Positions 10,301 through 19,716 are shown, counted from the first letter of the stretch. The stretch is DNA of 64,000 nucleotides from Hyphomicrobium denitrificans ATCC 51888 (GCF_000143145.1 NC_014313.1:1364001-1428000); one strand, 5' to 3'. Numbers and translations: made by a program. Notes: generated from the sequence alone by a model not told the origin.

Positions 10301-12270
10301 TTCGCCACCAGACGCAATGCAGCGTCGCGATCGAACGTGCCGGCAATGGTCGCCGCCACGTATTCGCCGAGGCTGTGGCCGATCAAAGCCGTCGGCTTAA
10401 CGCCCCAGGACATCCACAAGCGAGCAAGTGCATGCTCGATCACGAACAGAGCCGGTTGCGTGAAGCGTGTTTGTTTCAGGTCGGCTGTAGCAGCGTCTTC
10501 GTTTCCGGATGCGGGATAGATGAGGTCTCGCAGGTCGCGTCCCAAGATCGGGGCAAGCACGTCGCAGGATTCGTCGACCTCGCGACGGAACAGCGGCTCC
10601 TGATCGTAGAGGCTACGCGCCATGTTGATATGCTGCGCGCCCTGTCCGGGGAACAGGAAAGCGACGCCGCTGAAATTTCGCGCGGTCCGGGACGCGTGCT
10701 GCGTGTCGGCGGATGCAGCTGATAGGACTTTGCGCGCGTCATCGGAATCGCGGCAGACGAATGCCTGGCGATGATCGAAGGCGCGACGGCCGGTCTGCAG
10801 CGTAACGGCAACATCGGCCATGTCGAGACCGGTTTCCGTTTCGAGGTGAGCAGCGAGGCGGCGGCGTTGCTCCTCAAGTCCTGCGGCCGTGCGATGCGAA
10901 AGCACGATGAGCTGGCTGGAACGCGCCGTTCCGCTCGCCGGATTTGCAGGCGCTTCTTCGAGCACGACGTGGGCATTCGTGCCGCCGACGCCGAACGAAC
11001 TCACACCGGCGCGGAGAGGGCGGCCGTCGAATTCCCAGGGACGCGCTGTCGTGTTCACGAAGAACGGAGAGTTCTCGAGATCGAGCTTGGGATTGGGCGT
11101 CTTGAAATTCAATGTTGGCGGCAGAACGCGACGGTGCATCGCCAATGCCGTCTTGATAAGACCGGCCACGCCCGCCGCGGCGTCGAGATGTCCGATGTTG
11201 GTTTTCAGCGAACCGATGGGGCAGCTACCTTTGCGAACGTCGCCGCCGGCGCGGAATGCTTGCGTCAGGCCGGCGATCTCGATCGGATCGCCAAGGCTCG
11301 TGCCCGTGCCGTGCGCTTCGATGTAGGAAATCGTTTCGGGGTCGATGCCCGCGAGCGCCTGCGCCGTCGCGATGACTTGCGTGTGGCCTTCGACGCTCGG
11401 GGCCGTGAAGCTGACTTTGGCGCTGCCGTCGTTGTTCAACGCCGCGCCTTTGATGACAGCATAGATGTGGTCGTTGGCTTCCAAGGCGTCGGAGAGGCGG
11501 CGCAGCGCAACGAGGCCGAGGCCGTTGCTGAAAACGGTGCCGCTGGCGTCGGCATCGAACGCGCGGCAATGGCCATCGGAAGATGTGATCGCGCCTTCCT
11601 GCGAGAGATAGCCACGCTTTTGCGGCAGCGCGACCGTGACGCCGCCCGCGAGCGCCATATCGCATTGCCACGTCTGCAAGCTCTGCACGGCGGTCGCAAC
11701 GGCGACGAGAGACGTGGAGCAGGCGGTGACGATGTTGAGCGCCGGGCCTTTGAGGTCGAGCTTATAGGCGACGCGTGTGGTGAGATAATCCTTCTCGTTG
11801 CCCATCATCGTGGTGAGCCAGCCTACGAGATCGGTCACGTCCTTACGGTCGATGAGATTGCGCAGGAAGTAGGTGTTGTTGCTGGAGCCTGCGAAGAGCC
11901 CGATCGATCCGGCGAAGGCACGCGGATCGTAGCCTGCGTCTTCGAGGACTTCCCACGATGCTTCGAGGAACAGCCGCTGTTGCGGGTCGAGAACTTCCGC
12001 CTCGCGCGGCGTGATGCCGAAGAAGCCCGCGTCGAATTTGTCGACATCGGCAAGGATGCCGCGCGCCGCGACATAGGCCGGGTCCAAACGCGCCGCCATC
12101 TCGTCGGGATCGGCCGGCTCGAGTTCGTTGGGGCTGAAGTGGCTGATCGTTTCGCGGCCTGCGATCAGGTTCTGCCAAAGCTCGCGAGGCGAGCGCGCGC
12201 CCGGAAAACGGCCTGCCAGTCCGATGATGGCAATCCCGTCGTTTGAATCGTAATTCTGCGCATAGGACAT
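7387..12270 (-). CDS. Type I polyketide synthase with aminotransferase, KS-AT-ACP-AMT
   Basis: A 1627-residue single-module PKS. The KS (10-440) has the Cys-His-His triad: C184 in TACSTS, H320 in EAHGTGT and H361 in KTNIGHLDAAAG. The AT (535-890) has FPGQGAQ, GHSLGEY (S633) and HAFH at 729-732, the malonyl-CoA signature. The ACP carries S973 in LGLDSL. An Ala/Pro-rich linker (1012-1130) leads to a class III PLP aminotransferase (about 1145-1590) with FDEVVTGFR and K1423 in TYGKVVGGG. No KR, DH, ER or methyltransferase is present, so the beta-keto group from one malonyl extension should be converted directly to a beta-amine, as the AMT domains of mycosubtilin/iturin-type synthetases do. ATG 12270 lies 2 nt after the preceding NRPS stop, so the genes are translationally linked. 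Confidence 0.94.
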   Translation of the reverse strand: MSYAQNYDSNDGIAIIGLAGRFPGARSPRELWQNLIAGRETISHFSPNELEPADPDEMAARLDPAYVAARGILADVDKFDAGFFGITPREAEVLDPQQRLFLEASWEVLEDAGYDPRAFAGSIGLFAGSSNNTYFLRNLIDRKDVTDLVGWLTTMMGNEKDYLTTRVAYKLDLKGPALNIVTACSTSLVAVATAVQSLQTWQCDMALAGGVTVALPQKRGYLSQEGAITSSDGHCRAFDADASGTVFSNGLGLVALRRLSDALEANDHIYAVIKGAALNNDGSAKVSFTAPSVEGHTQVIATAQALAGIDPETISYIEAHGTGTSLGDPIEIAGLTQAFRAGGDVRKGSCPIGSLKTNIGHLDAAAGVAGLIKTALAMHRRVLPPTLNFKTPNPKLDLENSPFFVNTTARPWEFDGRPLRAGVSSFGVGGTNAHVVLEEAPANPASGTARSSQLIVLSHRTAAGLEEQRRRLAAHLETETGLDMADVAVTLQTGRRAFDHRQAFVCRDSDDARKVLSAASADTQHASRTARNFSGVAFLFPGQGAQHINMARSLYDQEPLFRREVDESCDVLAPILGRDLRDLIYPASGNEDAATADLKQTRFTQPALFVIEHALARLWMSWGVKPTALIGHSLGEYVAATIAGTFDRDAALRLVAKRAALMQALPTGAMLAVKVQPARIATLIAEGVSVAAYNAPGTVVVSGSHDAISQFERELSANAISYRALETSHAFHSPVMDSIVEPFQQLVREAKPKTPTQAWISCLTGAPISNEDAIDPAYWARQMRQPVRFSEGIRQLYDSAQVLLEVGAGRTLASLARQQGPRASGAPVVTSLSADRETDDKLDHTLQTLGDLWCAGSAVDWTAFNDGRGGRRISLPTYAFEQTRFWIDAPVHDPRPVPAPISLQPACAPVIALPPANMQPAEQSATSLCEWSNPMSSSGPQIASLRQLFADLSGLEPDSLDPNVSLVELGLDSLALTQAAGALNKKFGLKIHFRELLNDSATITSLAGRIAPQPVASAPPAAATPPPAAMQIAPAPVFNSSAPQFIGQTLPATDRSTLLHLLSQNAQIMAGQFDLLQRLALQEFGAPPAATPVQQAAPAVSIATTAPAPAAAPATAQSSETRQPTQAFGPYRPPTTGKSTLSAERQSNLDSFIELYCRRTEKSKQLAEKNRKQLSDPRSNAGFRPQWKELVYPIATERSQGARLWDVDGNEYVDLVNGFGSIFFGHNPEFIRTAIKAQLDAGIEIGPQSPIAGEVAQLFCEAVGMERAAFCNTGSEAVTAAIRTARTVTGRDKIAMFAGAYHGIFDEVLARPRTRNGVAGAQPIAPGIPEAMTDNIIVLEYGQDSALEILRARADELAAVLVEPIQSRRPNLQPRQFLHEVREITAKSGTALVFDEVVTGFRVHPKGMQSVFGVKADMATYGKVVGGGLPIGIIAGDARFLDALDGGEWHFGDDSVPEVGVTFFAGTFVRHPLALAAARAVLHRIRNDGPDLQRALNLRTTQFVKRLSAIAKELHAPISLQHFASWFVFELPADAPLASLLFAYMRHHGVHAWERPGFLTLAHTDADLDVIANAFRRSIEDMQKAGFLPSLGDIPTIGSKEPVQDTRPHAGSDLPYAANASPQKVRG

Positions 12271-12272
12271 CG

Positions 12273-15200
12273 TCAGCCCAGCTTCGTTCGAGAACGCTGT
12301 TTTGCGAGGGCAGCGCGCTGCTTCATGGCGCGGTCTGCGGCCTCACCTGCCGGCTGGGAAGCAAATGCAGTGCCATCTCCGCCATCGAGGCTGGTTGCCA
12401 GCGCCCGGATGGTTGGATGAGCCAGAAGCTTAACGATCTGCACGCGCACGCCGAACGCTTCTTCTATGAGTTTATGCATGCGCAACAATAGGAGAGATTG
12501 GCCGCCGGCGTCGAAGAAATTATCGTCAATGCCGACGTCGGAGCGGCCGAGGAGCTTGCTCCAGATTTCTGCAAGGCGTCGCTCCGTCGAAGTCGTGGCA
12601 GTCGCGGATGAAGATGTCCTGACCCTTTGCACAACGGCTGCGCGGGCTGCGGCGGCCTTTCCGCGTCTCTCCGCCGGCAGTCGTCCCAAGACATCGGCGA
12701 GCGTGGTTTCCGGTCGGCTCGCGGCGAGTGCGGCGAACACGACGGGCAAATCGTTTGCGATGGCGTTAACCGTTTCGCGATCCAGGCGAGCGGAATGGGA
12801 GATGAGCCGAAGGATCAGCTCGTCGCCTGGGCTTGCGGCAATCGTCAGAGCGTAATTTGTCGCTTCCGGCGTCTGAACCGGGACCAGCTTGGCGTCGCGG
12901 CCGAGCTGGCCGATCGCCGCATCGACCTGGTAGTTTTGGAACACGATCAAGCTGTCGAACAGGCGGTTGTTCCAAGATACGTCACTGACGCCCTGGATGG
13001 CGTCGAGCGGCGTATACTGATGTTGATTGAGATCGAGCTGCTGTTTCTGCAGTCGGCCGAGCCAGCCGTGCAGGGCTGTATCGGCAGGCAATGCAACCCG
13101 AACCGGCACGTTGGTGACGCAGGGGCCGATCAGCGTTTCGATGCCCTCGATATGATCCGGACGCCCGGAGAGCGTCGCGCCGAAGACGACATCGCGCGCG
13201 TCCGCATAGTGCGAAAGCAGCAGGGCCCAAGCAGCCTGCACAAGCGTGCTCTGGGTGCTTTCGGTCGCGAGCGCCAGAGCGCGCAAGTCCTTGGTCAAGT
13301 CGCGCGATACGCGAACGATGGTTTCATCCGGATGCGCGGCCGTCGCGCCGGGCGATTGCGCCGGTGGGCTGGAAAGCGCGAAGGGTGTCGGCTGCGTGAT
13401 GCCTGCGAGCGCGTTGCGCCAGTAGCCGTGCGAACCGGTGGGATCTTGCTGCGACGTCCATTTCACATACTGGACGAACCCTACGGGGCTTTGCAGCGCC
13501 GCAGGCCGCTTGTCCTGCAACGCCGCGTAGATTTCCGTGATTTCGCGGAAGAGAAGCGGCCAAGACCAGCCGTCGATATAGAGATGGTGGGTGGTCCAAA
13601 CGAGCTGCCATTCGGCGTCGGCCGTGCGCAGCAATGCGATGCGCATCAGCGGCGGGCGAGCGTGGTCGAACGGTGTTTGTGCGTCTTTTGATAGTGTTTG
13701 CTGAAGTGCGTTCTGGCGATCGGCGGAATTGAGGTGACGCCAGTCTTCCTCGCGCCAGGGAAGCGTCGCCTCGGGCAGCACGACCTGGATCGGTTCGACG
13801 TTGGGCAAAGTCGCGAATGCCGACCGCAGGATCGGATGTCGCGCGATGGCTTGTTCGAACGCCTGACGCAGCAATGCAGACTCAAGGCCGCCGTCGATCC
13901 GGAATTGCCACTGCTCGAGCCCGACCGAAGAACCGGCCTGCTCCATGACATGGAATAGGCGCTGCATCGGAGTCAGCGGATAGGCATCGCCGAAGCCCGG
14001 ATAGTTGGCCCAGAGTTCGTCGACTTGATCTTGTGTCAGGCTCAGAAGGGGGAAGTCCGACGGCGTGCGTCCGGCGTTCTGCGGCTCGCGGCAATGGCGA
14101 GTGACGGCCTTGAGTTGCGCTATGAAATCGGACGCCAACTGCTCGACGGTCGCACGCGCGATCTGGCTTTCGCCGAAAATCCATTCGACGCTTAATTTGC
14201 CGGACCGGATTTGCGCCAGTACTTCCAGCGCATGCGTGCGTTTGTTCTGAGGCGCATGCCAGGGGCCTGCGGATTCAGGAGCGAAGGCGAACAACGAGGA
14301 GTCGCGCGTCACCTGATCGAACTGCCCAAGGTAATTGAACAGAATCTGCGGGCGCTGGGCGCTCGCGAGCTTGGTGCGCACGGTCGCGTCTTCAGCGTTG
14401 TAGCGCAGCAGACCATAGGACAGGCCACGATCTGGGATGGCCCGTGTCTGCTCCTTGATCGACTTCAGTGCCGTTCCAACCGAGGCATCGGCTTTCAGGT
14501 CCAGACGCAACGGAAAGAGCGACGTGAACCAGCCGATGCTGCGCGACAGGTCGAGGCCCGCGCCAATGTCCTCGCGGCCGTGGCCCTCCATTTCGATCAG
14601 GAAGGATGTGCCGCCAGTGGTTTGCCGGAGCGTCGAGGCGAGAGCCGTCAGCAGAGCGTCGTTGATTTGGGTTCGGTACGCAGTCGGAACGTCTTGCAGA
14701 AGCGCTGTCGTCTCCGTGGGATCAAGTTCGACGGTCAACGAGGTGGCTTCGGCTTCGAGGCTCGCGTCGTGCGAGACGACGGGCAATGCCGTGGCGGGCG
14801 CGTCCAGCATGCGCAGCCAAGTTGTTGCGGTCGCCGTGACGTGTGGATCGTGAGCGTACGCGGCGAGGCGCGCGGCGTGGGCCTGGAATGAGCTGCTATG
14901 GGGCGGGAGGTTTACAGGCTGCCCTTGCGCGAGTGCGCTGTATGCCGCTTCGAGATCTTCCAACAAAATGCGCCAGGAAACGCCGTCGATGGCAAGGTGA
15001 TGTGCCGCCAGCATCAGGCGGCCGGGCTTCCCGTTCCCAAGGGTGAAGTGCACAGCGCGGATCAACGGCCCTTGCGCAATGTCGAGTTTAGCCTGCTCGG
15101 TGGCGGAGATGCTTTCGATCTGAGCTGTCTGCGTCGCTACGTCGAGAGACGAAAGGTCGTGGCTGATGACGTCGACCTGCGGCGCGTCGTCAGCGAGCCG

Positions 15201-18200
15201 CGCCGACCAGCTTGCTCCGTCGTTAGCAAAACGCAGACGGAACGCATCGTGATGATCGCAGACTGCGGTCAGCGCTCGCCCGAGGTGCGCGTGATCGAGA
15301 TCGTGCGGCACCTCGAAGACGAACGCCTGGTTCCAGTAATCGGGGGTCGTGAAATTCTGTTCGAAGAACCAGTTCTGGATCGGGGTCAACGAAACGGCAC
15401 CCGTGGGCCGTGCCGTAGGCGCGATGTCGCGATGCTCGCGGCTATCGATGCAGCGGGCCAACGCGGCGACGGTCGGATGCTCGAACAGATCGCGGGTCGT
15501 AAAGTTTGTGATGCCAGCCTGACGGCATTTCGCGACGACCTGGATGCTGAGGATTGAATCGCCGCCGAGTGCGAAAAAGTTATCGTCCGCGCCGACGCGT
15601 TCGATGCGAAGAACGGCAGCCCAGGCGTTTGCGATCTTGCGCTCGGTTTCGGATCGCGGTTCGACGAAGCTCCGCTGATTGTTGTTTTGGCTCTGATCGT
15701 CTGCTTGCGGCGCAGGGAGCTTGGCGCGGTCGAGCTTGCCGTTGGCGTTGAGCGGCAGCACCGGCACTTTGATGAAGTGCGCCGGGATCATGTACGGAGG
15801 CAACGTTTCGGTGAGCGCGCTGCGCAGCGCGAGCGCGTCGAGCGGGCTCGAATCCTTGCCGATGATGTAGGCGGCCAACCTCTTGTCGCCGGGCGTGTCT
15901 TCGCGCGCGATGACGGCGGCGTCAGCCACGCCGGGGCATTGCTTCAGCGCTGCTTCGATTTCTCCGAGCTCGATGCGGAAGCCGCGTATTTTGACCTGCA
16001 AGTCAATGCGGCCGAGGAATTCCAGGTCACCGTCCGGAAGTCTGCGTGCGAGGTCGCCGGACCTATAGAGTTTCGTTGCGTGCAACGGATCGAACGGGTC
16101 GGTCACGAAGCGCTGGGCGGTTAGCTCGGGGCGGTTGAGATATCCGTCCGCGACGCCCGGACCGCCGACCCAGATTTCTCCGGGGACGCCGACAGGCACA
16201 GGCTCGCCGCGTTCGTCCAGCAAGAGAATGTAAAGATCGGGAATGGGTTCGCCGATGACGCTGCCGGTGCCGGCGTCGATGTCCGCCCGCGTGATGATGC
16301 GGTAGGTGACATGCACGGTCGTTTCGGTGATGCCGTACATGTTGATCAGGCGCGGCTTCTGATCTCCGTAGCGCTCGACCCAAGGTTTGAGCGACTGCAG
16401 CTCGAGCGCTTCGCCCGCGAAGATGATTTCGCGCAGCGCGAACTTTGCCGGAGTGTCGGTGAGGTCAGCCTGTATGAGCTGACGGAATGCGGACGGCGTC
16501 TGGCAGAGGATGGTTACCTGCTCTTTCAAGAGCAGGTCGCGATAAGCGACGGGATCGCGGCTCACCCAATACGGCACGACGACAATGCTGCCGCCGTGGA
16601 GCAGCGCGCCCCATAGCTCCCAGACCGAAACATCGAAGGCGTAGGAATGAAAGAGCGTCCAGCGGTCTTTTTCGTTGAACCCGTACCAGTGGGTCGTTGC
16701 ACTGAACAGGCGCGCGACGTTGGCGTGCGTTACGAGCACGCCTTTGGGTTTGCCCGTCGAGCCTGACGTATAGATGACGTATGCGAGATCGTCGGGAGTC
16801 GATATGCTCTCGGGATCTGTCTCCGGAAAGCCGTTTCCCGCGGTGGCGATGTCGAGGCATTCGGCGTCGAGCTTCAAGGAGTCCGAGACCGTGCTGCTTG
16901 CAAGCACGAGGCGGGCGTTCGCGTCCTCGACGATGAAGGCGAGCCGATCCTTCGGATAATCCGGATCGATCGGCACATAGGCGGCGCCGGCCTTTATGAT
17001 CGCAAGAATTCCGATCGCGATGTCGGCGTTGCGTTCGACGGCGAGGCCGACGAAATCGTTTCGCTTTACGCCTTTCTGCCGGAGCGCGTGCGCGAGCCGA
17101 TTGGCTTTGGCGTTGAGTTCGCGATAGCTCAACGTCAGTTCGCCCGCGACCACGGCTTCCGCATCGGGTGTCAGCCGGACGCGAGCTTCGAACAAGCTTT
17201 GCAGGGTCGAGACGGCATAGCCGGAACGGCTCTCCGGGTCGTTGGCCAAAAGCGCTGCTCGCTCGGTGGCGGGCAGCATCTGCAATTCGTTCAAGTTCGT
17301 GGCGTGATCCTGGCCGGCAAGTCTATCTGCGATGCCGGTCAACAGTTCTTCGAGATAGCGCAGCACGCGGTGCGCGACGTCGTCTTCGAAACGATCGCGT
17401 GCGTACTCGATGCGCAGCAGCAGGCGTTCCCCGCCATAGGCGATGAGCGCGAGCGGGAAATTCGTCTGGCCGATATATTGGAACGAGCGCTGTTGCCAGG
17501 CGCCGCCAAGCGCCTTCAGCTGCGCATCGAGCGGTGCGTGTTCGTAAACGACGAGCGTTTCGAACAGCGGGCGGCCGCGTTCGATGTCGCTCCAGCCTTG
17601 AACCCGGACAAGCGGGGTGTGTTCATGCGCTCGTGTGTCCATGCTCTGATCACGGATGGCGCGCAGCCAGTCTCCGAGGTCTGCGGCACCATTGACGTTG
17701 ATGCGCACGGGAAGCGTGTTGATCAGAATGCCGACGATGTCATTAGCGCCTGGAACGCCCGATTTTCGGCAAGCGCGCGTTGCGCCGAAAACAACATCGC
17801 GTTCGTTGCTCAGGCGGCTGAGTAAAATCGCCCACGCGCCCTGAAGGAGCGTATTCATCGTCACGTTTGCGGCGGACGCGGCTTGTCTCAGCTTCTTCGT
17901 TGCTTCGGGGGACAGACGGCTTTCGACATTGCCGAATGCTTCGCCGCTATCGTTTCGGGGCGCAGTGCCGTCTCGCTCGACCCAGATTTTCAGCGGGGCG
18001 CTAAACCCGGCAAGAAGGTCCTTCCAGTAACGTTCGGCGCCTTGATCTTTCCGGTCTTTCAGCCATTCGACGTGCTGGCGAAATTCGGGCAGTGCGGGCA
18101 GCGGCACTTCTGAAGCTTGCCGCGTATCGGCGACGTCGAAAACATCGCGCAGCACGATCGGGAAGGAGCGCCCGTCGAGAATGATGTGATGGAACGTCCA

Positions 18201-18638
18201 AACCATCATGAGTTCGGACGCCGTCCGGATGAACGTCAGCCGCATGAGCGGGGCCTGGCTGAGATCGAAGCCTTGCCGGCGATCGTCAGCGAGGAAGCGT
18301 TCCAAACGGCTATTCAATTCCTCCGGAGCAGAGGCGCGCCAATCGAAATGCGAAACCGGTAATTCGGGCGACTTATGAACCTGCTGCATCGGCTCGGGGC
18401 AATCGAGCCATCGGAATGACGTGCGCAAAACGGGATGGCGGCGTAATGCAAATTGCCAGCCTTCGATAAGGCTCTCAACATCCGTGTCTTTTTCGAGTTT
18501 GGCGACGATCTGCTCGATATCGATGCCGCTATCCGGGCGGGTCATCGCATGCAGCAGCATTCCCGCCTGAATGGGGGAAATGCCATAGGCGTCACTGAAC
18601 TGTTGTAACATTTCGCAATCGCTTGCCGCAAAACGCAA
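12273..18638 (-). CDS. Nonribosomal peptide synthetase, C-A-PCP-E-C-PCP
   Basis: A 2121-residue NRPS. C1 (15-445) has HHIILDG at 150-156; A (480-985) has YTSGSTGKPKG; PCP1 has GGDS with S1028, the form usual before epimerases. The E domain (about 1080-1535) has HHLAIDGVSW, EGHGRE, SIGWFTSLFP and FNYLGQ. C2 (about 1550-1980; HHLYIDG at 1684-1690) is followed directly by PCP2 (GGQSL, S2048) with no A domain. The A pocket reads DVWCIAMVHK, for which I know no exact match; the MVHK end is shared with Thr-type pockets. The Lys/Arg/Ala-rich tail after PCP2 resembles C-termini that hand over to PKS proteins. The start is a TTG at 18638 with GGGAGG 12 nt upstream; ATG 18611 is an alternative. First gene of the operon. 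An N-terminal C domain suggests an acyl starter or an upstream carrier not in the window. Confidence 0.92.
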   Translation of the reverse strand: MRFAASDCEMLQQFSDAYGISPIQAGMLLHAMTRPDSGIDIEQIVAKLEKDTDVESLIEGWQFALRRHPVLRTSFRWLDCPEPMQQVHKSPELPVSHFDWRASAPEELNSRLERFLADDRRQGFDLSQAPLMRLTFIRTASELMMVWTFHHIILDGRSFPIVLRDVFDVADTRQASEVPLPALPEFRQHVEWLKDRKDQGAERYWKDLLAGFSAPLKIWVERDGTAPRNDSGEAFGNVESRLSPEATKKLRQAASAANVTMNTLLQGAWAILLSRLSNERDVVFGATRACRKSGVPGANDIVGILINTLPVRINVNGAADLGDWLRAIRDQSMDTRAHEHTPLVRVQGWSDIERGRPLFETLVVYEHAPLDAQLKALGGAWQQRSFQYIGQTNFPLALIAYGGERLLLRIEYARDRFEDDVAHRVLRYLEELLTGIADRLAGQDHATNLNELQMLPATERAALLANDPESRSGYAVSTLQSLFEARVRLTPDAEAVVAGELTLSYRELNAKANRLAHALRQKGVKRNDFVGLAVERNADIAIGILAIIKAGAAYVPIDPDYPKDRLAFIVEDANARLVLASSTVSDSLKLDAECLDIATAGNGFPETDPESISTPDDLAYVIYTSGSTGKPKGVLVTHANVARLFSATTHWYGFNEKDRWTLFHSYAFDVSVWELWGALLHGGSIVVVPYWVSRDPVAYRDLLLKEQVTILCQTPSAFRQLIQADLTDTPAKFALREIIFAGEALELQSLKPWVERYGDQKPRLINMYGITETTVHVTYRIITRADIDAGTGSVIGEPIPDLYILLLDERGEPVPVGVPGEIWVGGPGVADGYLNRPELTAQRFVTDPFDPLHATKLYRSGDLARRLPDGDLEFLGRIDLQVKIRGFRIELGEIEAALKQCPGVADAAVIAREDTPGDKRLAAYIIGKDSSPLDALALRSALTETLPPYMIPAHFIKVPVLPLNANGKLDRAKLPAPQADDQSQNNNQRSFVEPRSETERKIANAWAAVLRIERVGADDNFFALGGDSILSIQVVAKCRQAGITNFTTRDLFEHPTVAALARCIDSREHRDIAPTARPTGAVSLTPIQNWFFEQNFTTPDYWNQAFVFEVPHDLDHAHLGRALTAVCDHHDAFRLRFANDGASWSARLADDAPQVDVISHDLSSLDVATQTAQIESISATEQAKLDIAQGPLIRAVHFTLGNGKPGRLMLAAHHLAIDGVSWRILLEDLEAAYSALAQGQPVNLPPHSSSFQAHAARLAAYAHDPHVTATATTWLRMLDAPATALPVVSHDASLEAEATSLTVELDPTETTALLQDVPTAYRTQINDALLTALASTLRQTTGGTSFLIEMEGHGREDIGAGLDLSRSIGWFTSLFPLRLDLKADASVGTALKSIKEQTRAIPDRGLSYGLLRYNAEDATVRTKLASAQRPQILFNYLGQFDQVTRDSSLFAFAPESAGPWHAPQNKRTHALEVLAQIRSGKLSVEWIFGESQIARATVEQLASDFIAQLKAVTRHCREPQNAGRTPSDFPLLSLTQDQVDELWANYPGFGDAYPLTPMQRLFHVMEQAGSSVGLEQWQFRIDGGLESALLRQAFEQAIARHPILRSAFATLPNVEPIQVVLPEATLPWREEDWRHLNSADRQNALQQTLSKDAQTPFDHARPPLMRIALLRTADAEWQLVWTTHHLYIDGWSWPLLFREITEIYAALQDKRPAALQSPVGFVQYVKWTSQQDPTGSHGYWRNALAGITQPTPFALSSPPAQSPGATAAHPDETIVRVSRDLTKDLRALALATESTQSTLVQAAWALLLSHYADARDVVFGATLSGRPDHIEGIETLIGPCVTNVPVRVALPADTALHGWLGRLQKQQLDLNQHQYTPLDAIQGVSDVSWNNRLFDSLIVFQNYQVDAAIGQLGRDAKLVPVQTPEATNYALTIAASPGDELILRLISHSARLDRETVNAIANDLPVVFAALAASRPETTLADVLGRLPAERRGKAAAARAAVVQRVRTSSSATATTSTERRLAEIWSKLLGRSDVGIDDNFFDAGGQSLLLLRMHKLIEEAFGVRVQIVKLLAHPTIRALATSLDGGDGTAFASQPAGEAADRAMKQRAALAKQRSRTKLG

Positions 18639-18777
18639 ATTTGGCGGCAGCCTCCCTCGTAAACTTGGAGTACTTTAATACGCCTATTTAGGATACGTAT
18701 TGCTCACTAGTGATTTTAGTAAAAATTTGTGATGTTTCTACGGCCGTGGGCTGATTATCTGTATCAGGTGTAAACGA
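18639..18777. promoter_or_regulatory. Divergent AT-rich promoter region, NRPS operon versus Cys-rich/PPTase pair
   Basis: This 139-bp gap separates the minus-strand NRPS operon from the plus-strand pair and is clearly AT-richer than its flanks, especially 18675-18745. It must hold the start signals for both directions. I see no convincing paired -35/-10 boxes, no EcfG-type site and no clear operator palindrome, so no exact promoter is claimed. Confidence 0.5.
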
Positions 18778-19716
18778 ATGCCGAAACTAAGGGTTGGGGA
18801 CTTGGTTGTCGTCCGCTCAGCGGATGAAATCTTGCGTACGCTCGATGACAATGGCGCGCTCGATGGCCTTCCTTTTATGCCGGAAATGGTGAGCTGGTGC
18901 GGTCAGGCTTTTCGCGTTCAGCGGCAGGTTCATAAAACCTGTGTCGATGGTCATGCGCTGCGGGTATTTCCGTCAAACGATGTCGTGGTTCTGAGCGGTC
19001 CGCGCTGCGACGGCAGCGGGCACGACGGATGTAAACATGCATGCAGAATATACTGGAAGGAAAGTTGGCTTCGGTCGGCCAGCGAGAAAGAGCAAGTCGC
19101 GGCCGATCCTAAACTCGATGAATTGCGTGCTCGGCTGAAGATAAAGACGGATGAAACGCATTATTTCTGCCAATCGACGGAATTGTACAAATCGACCCGC
19201 GAAGCGACGATCAATGGAAAGTTCAAAAGGCTGCGCATCGCGGCGAGCGAGATATTAAGCGGCGATCTTCGCGCGTTTCAGGCCGTACGCCTGTTCGCGA
19301 CCTTCTATTGGCAAAAGCTGCTGCGGTTTTCAGGTTGTGACAATCGCCTGCGGGGTAATCAGAAGCCGACACCCAAACAGTCGTTGAATCTTCAACCCGG
19401 CGAAATCGTGCGGGTGAAATCGCAGGCGGAGATCGTCGGCACGCTCGATTACAAGATGTCGAACCGGGGTCTCTCGCTTTGCCACGAGATGATGAGATGC
19501 TGTGGACGTGAAGCCGGCGTCAGAGCTCGTGTCGACAGAATGATCAATGAACAAACGGGCGTGATGCGGGAAATCTCAGACACCGTCACGCTCAGCAGTA
19601 TGATAGGCTGCGGTGGGCTCGGAGAAGAGTGCCTGTGCTACGATGAACCCGGCGATTGCCCTCGCGGCGAACTGATGTATTGGCGGGAAATCTGGCTTGA
19701 ACGCGTGAACAAGTGA
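18778..19716 (+). CDS. Uncharacterised Cys-rich protein with internal duplication, NRPS-linked
   Basis: I do not know a function for this 312-residue protein. It has two homologous copies of a roughly 95-residue domain (5-98 and 207-308) around a helical middle (about 105-200). Shared features: GD/GE-xVxVxS, EI-(L/V)-xTLD, an EM motif followed by CG (41-42 and 242-243), a second Cys cluster (C77, C85, C89; then C278, C285, C287, C294) and a closing YW(K/R)ExWL (92-98, 301-307). The paired Cys clusters suggest metal binding (inference). No signal peptide or membrane segment. I recall similar proteins of unknown function near biosynthetic loci in other bacteria, unverified. ATG 18778 has AGGTG 7-8 nt upstream. 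Its stop overlaps the PPTase start (GTGA), so the two are translationally coupled, and both are divergent from the NRPS operon. Confidence 0.85.
   Translation: MPKLRVGDLVVVRSADEILRTLDDNGALDGLPFMPEMVSWCGQAFRVQRQVHKTCVDGHALRVFPSNDVVVLSGPRCDGSGHDGCKHACRIYWKESWLRSASEKEQVAADPKLDELRARLKIKTDETHYFCQSTELYKSTREATINGKFKRLRIAASEILSGDLRAFQAVRLFATFYWQKLLRFSGCDNRLRGNQKPTPKQSLNLQPGEIVRVKSQAEIVGTLDYKMSNRGLSLCHEMMRCCGREAGVRARVDRMINEQTGVMREISDTVTLSSMIGCGGLGEECLCYDEPGDCPRGELMYWREIWLERVNK

Noticed and set aside
12273..18638. Reading the locus as a siderophore cluster
   Set aside because: No ornithine or lysine hydroxylase, salicylate/DHB genes, TonB receptor or iron regulator sites are present in the window, and the readable A-domain codes are Ala and Gly.
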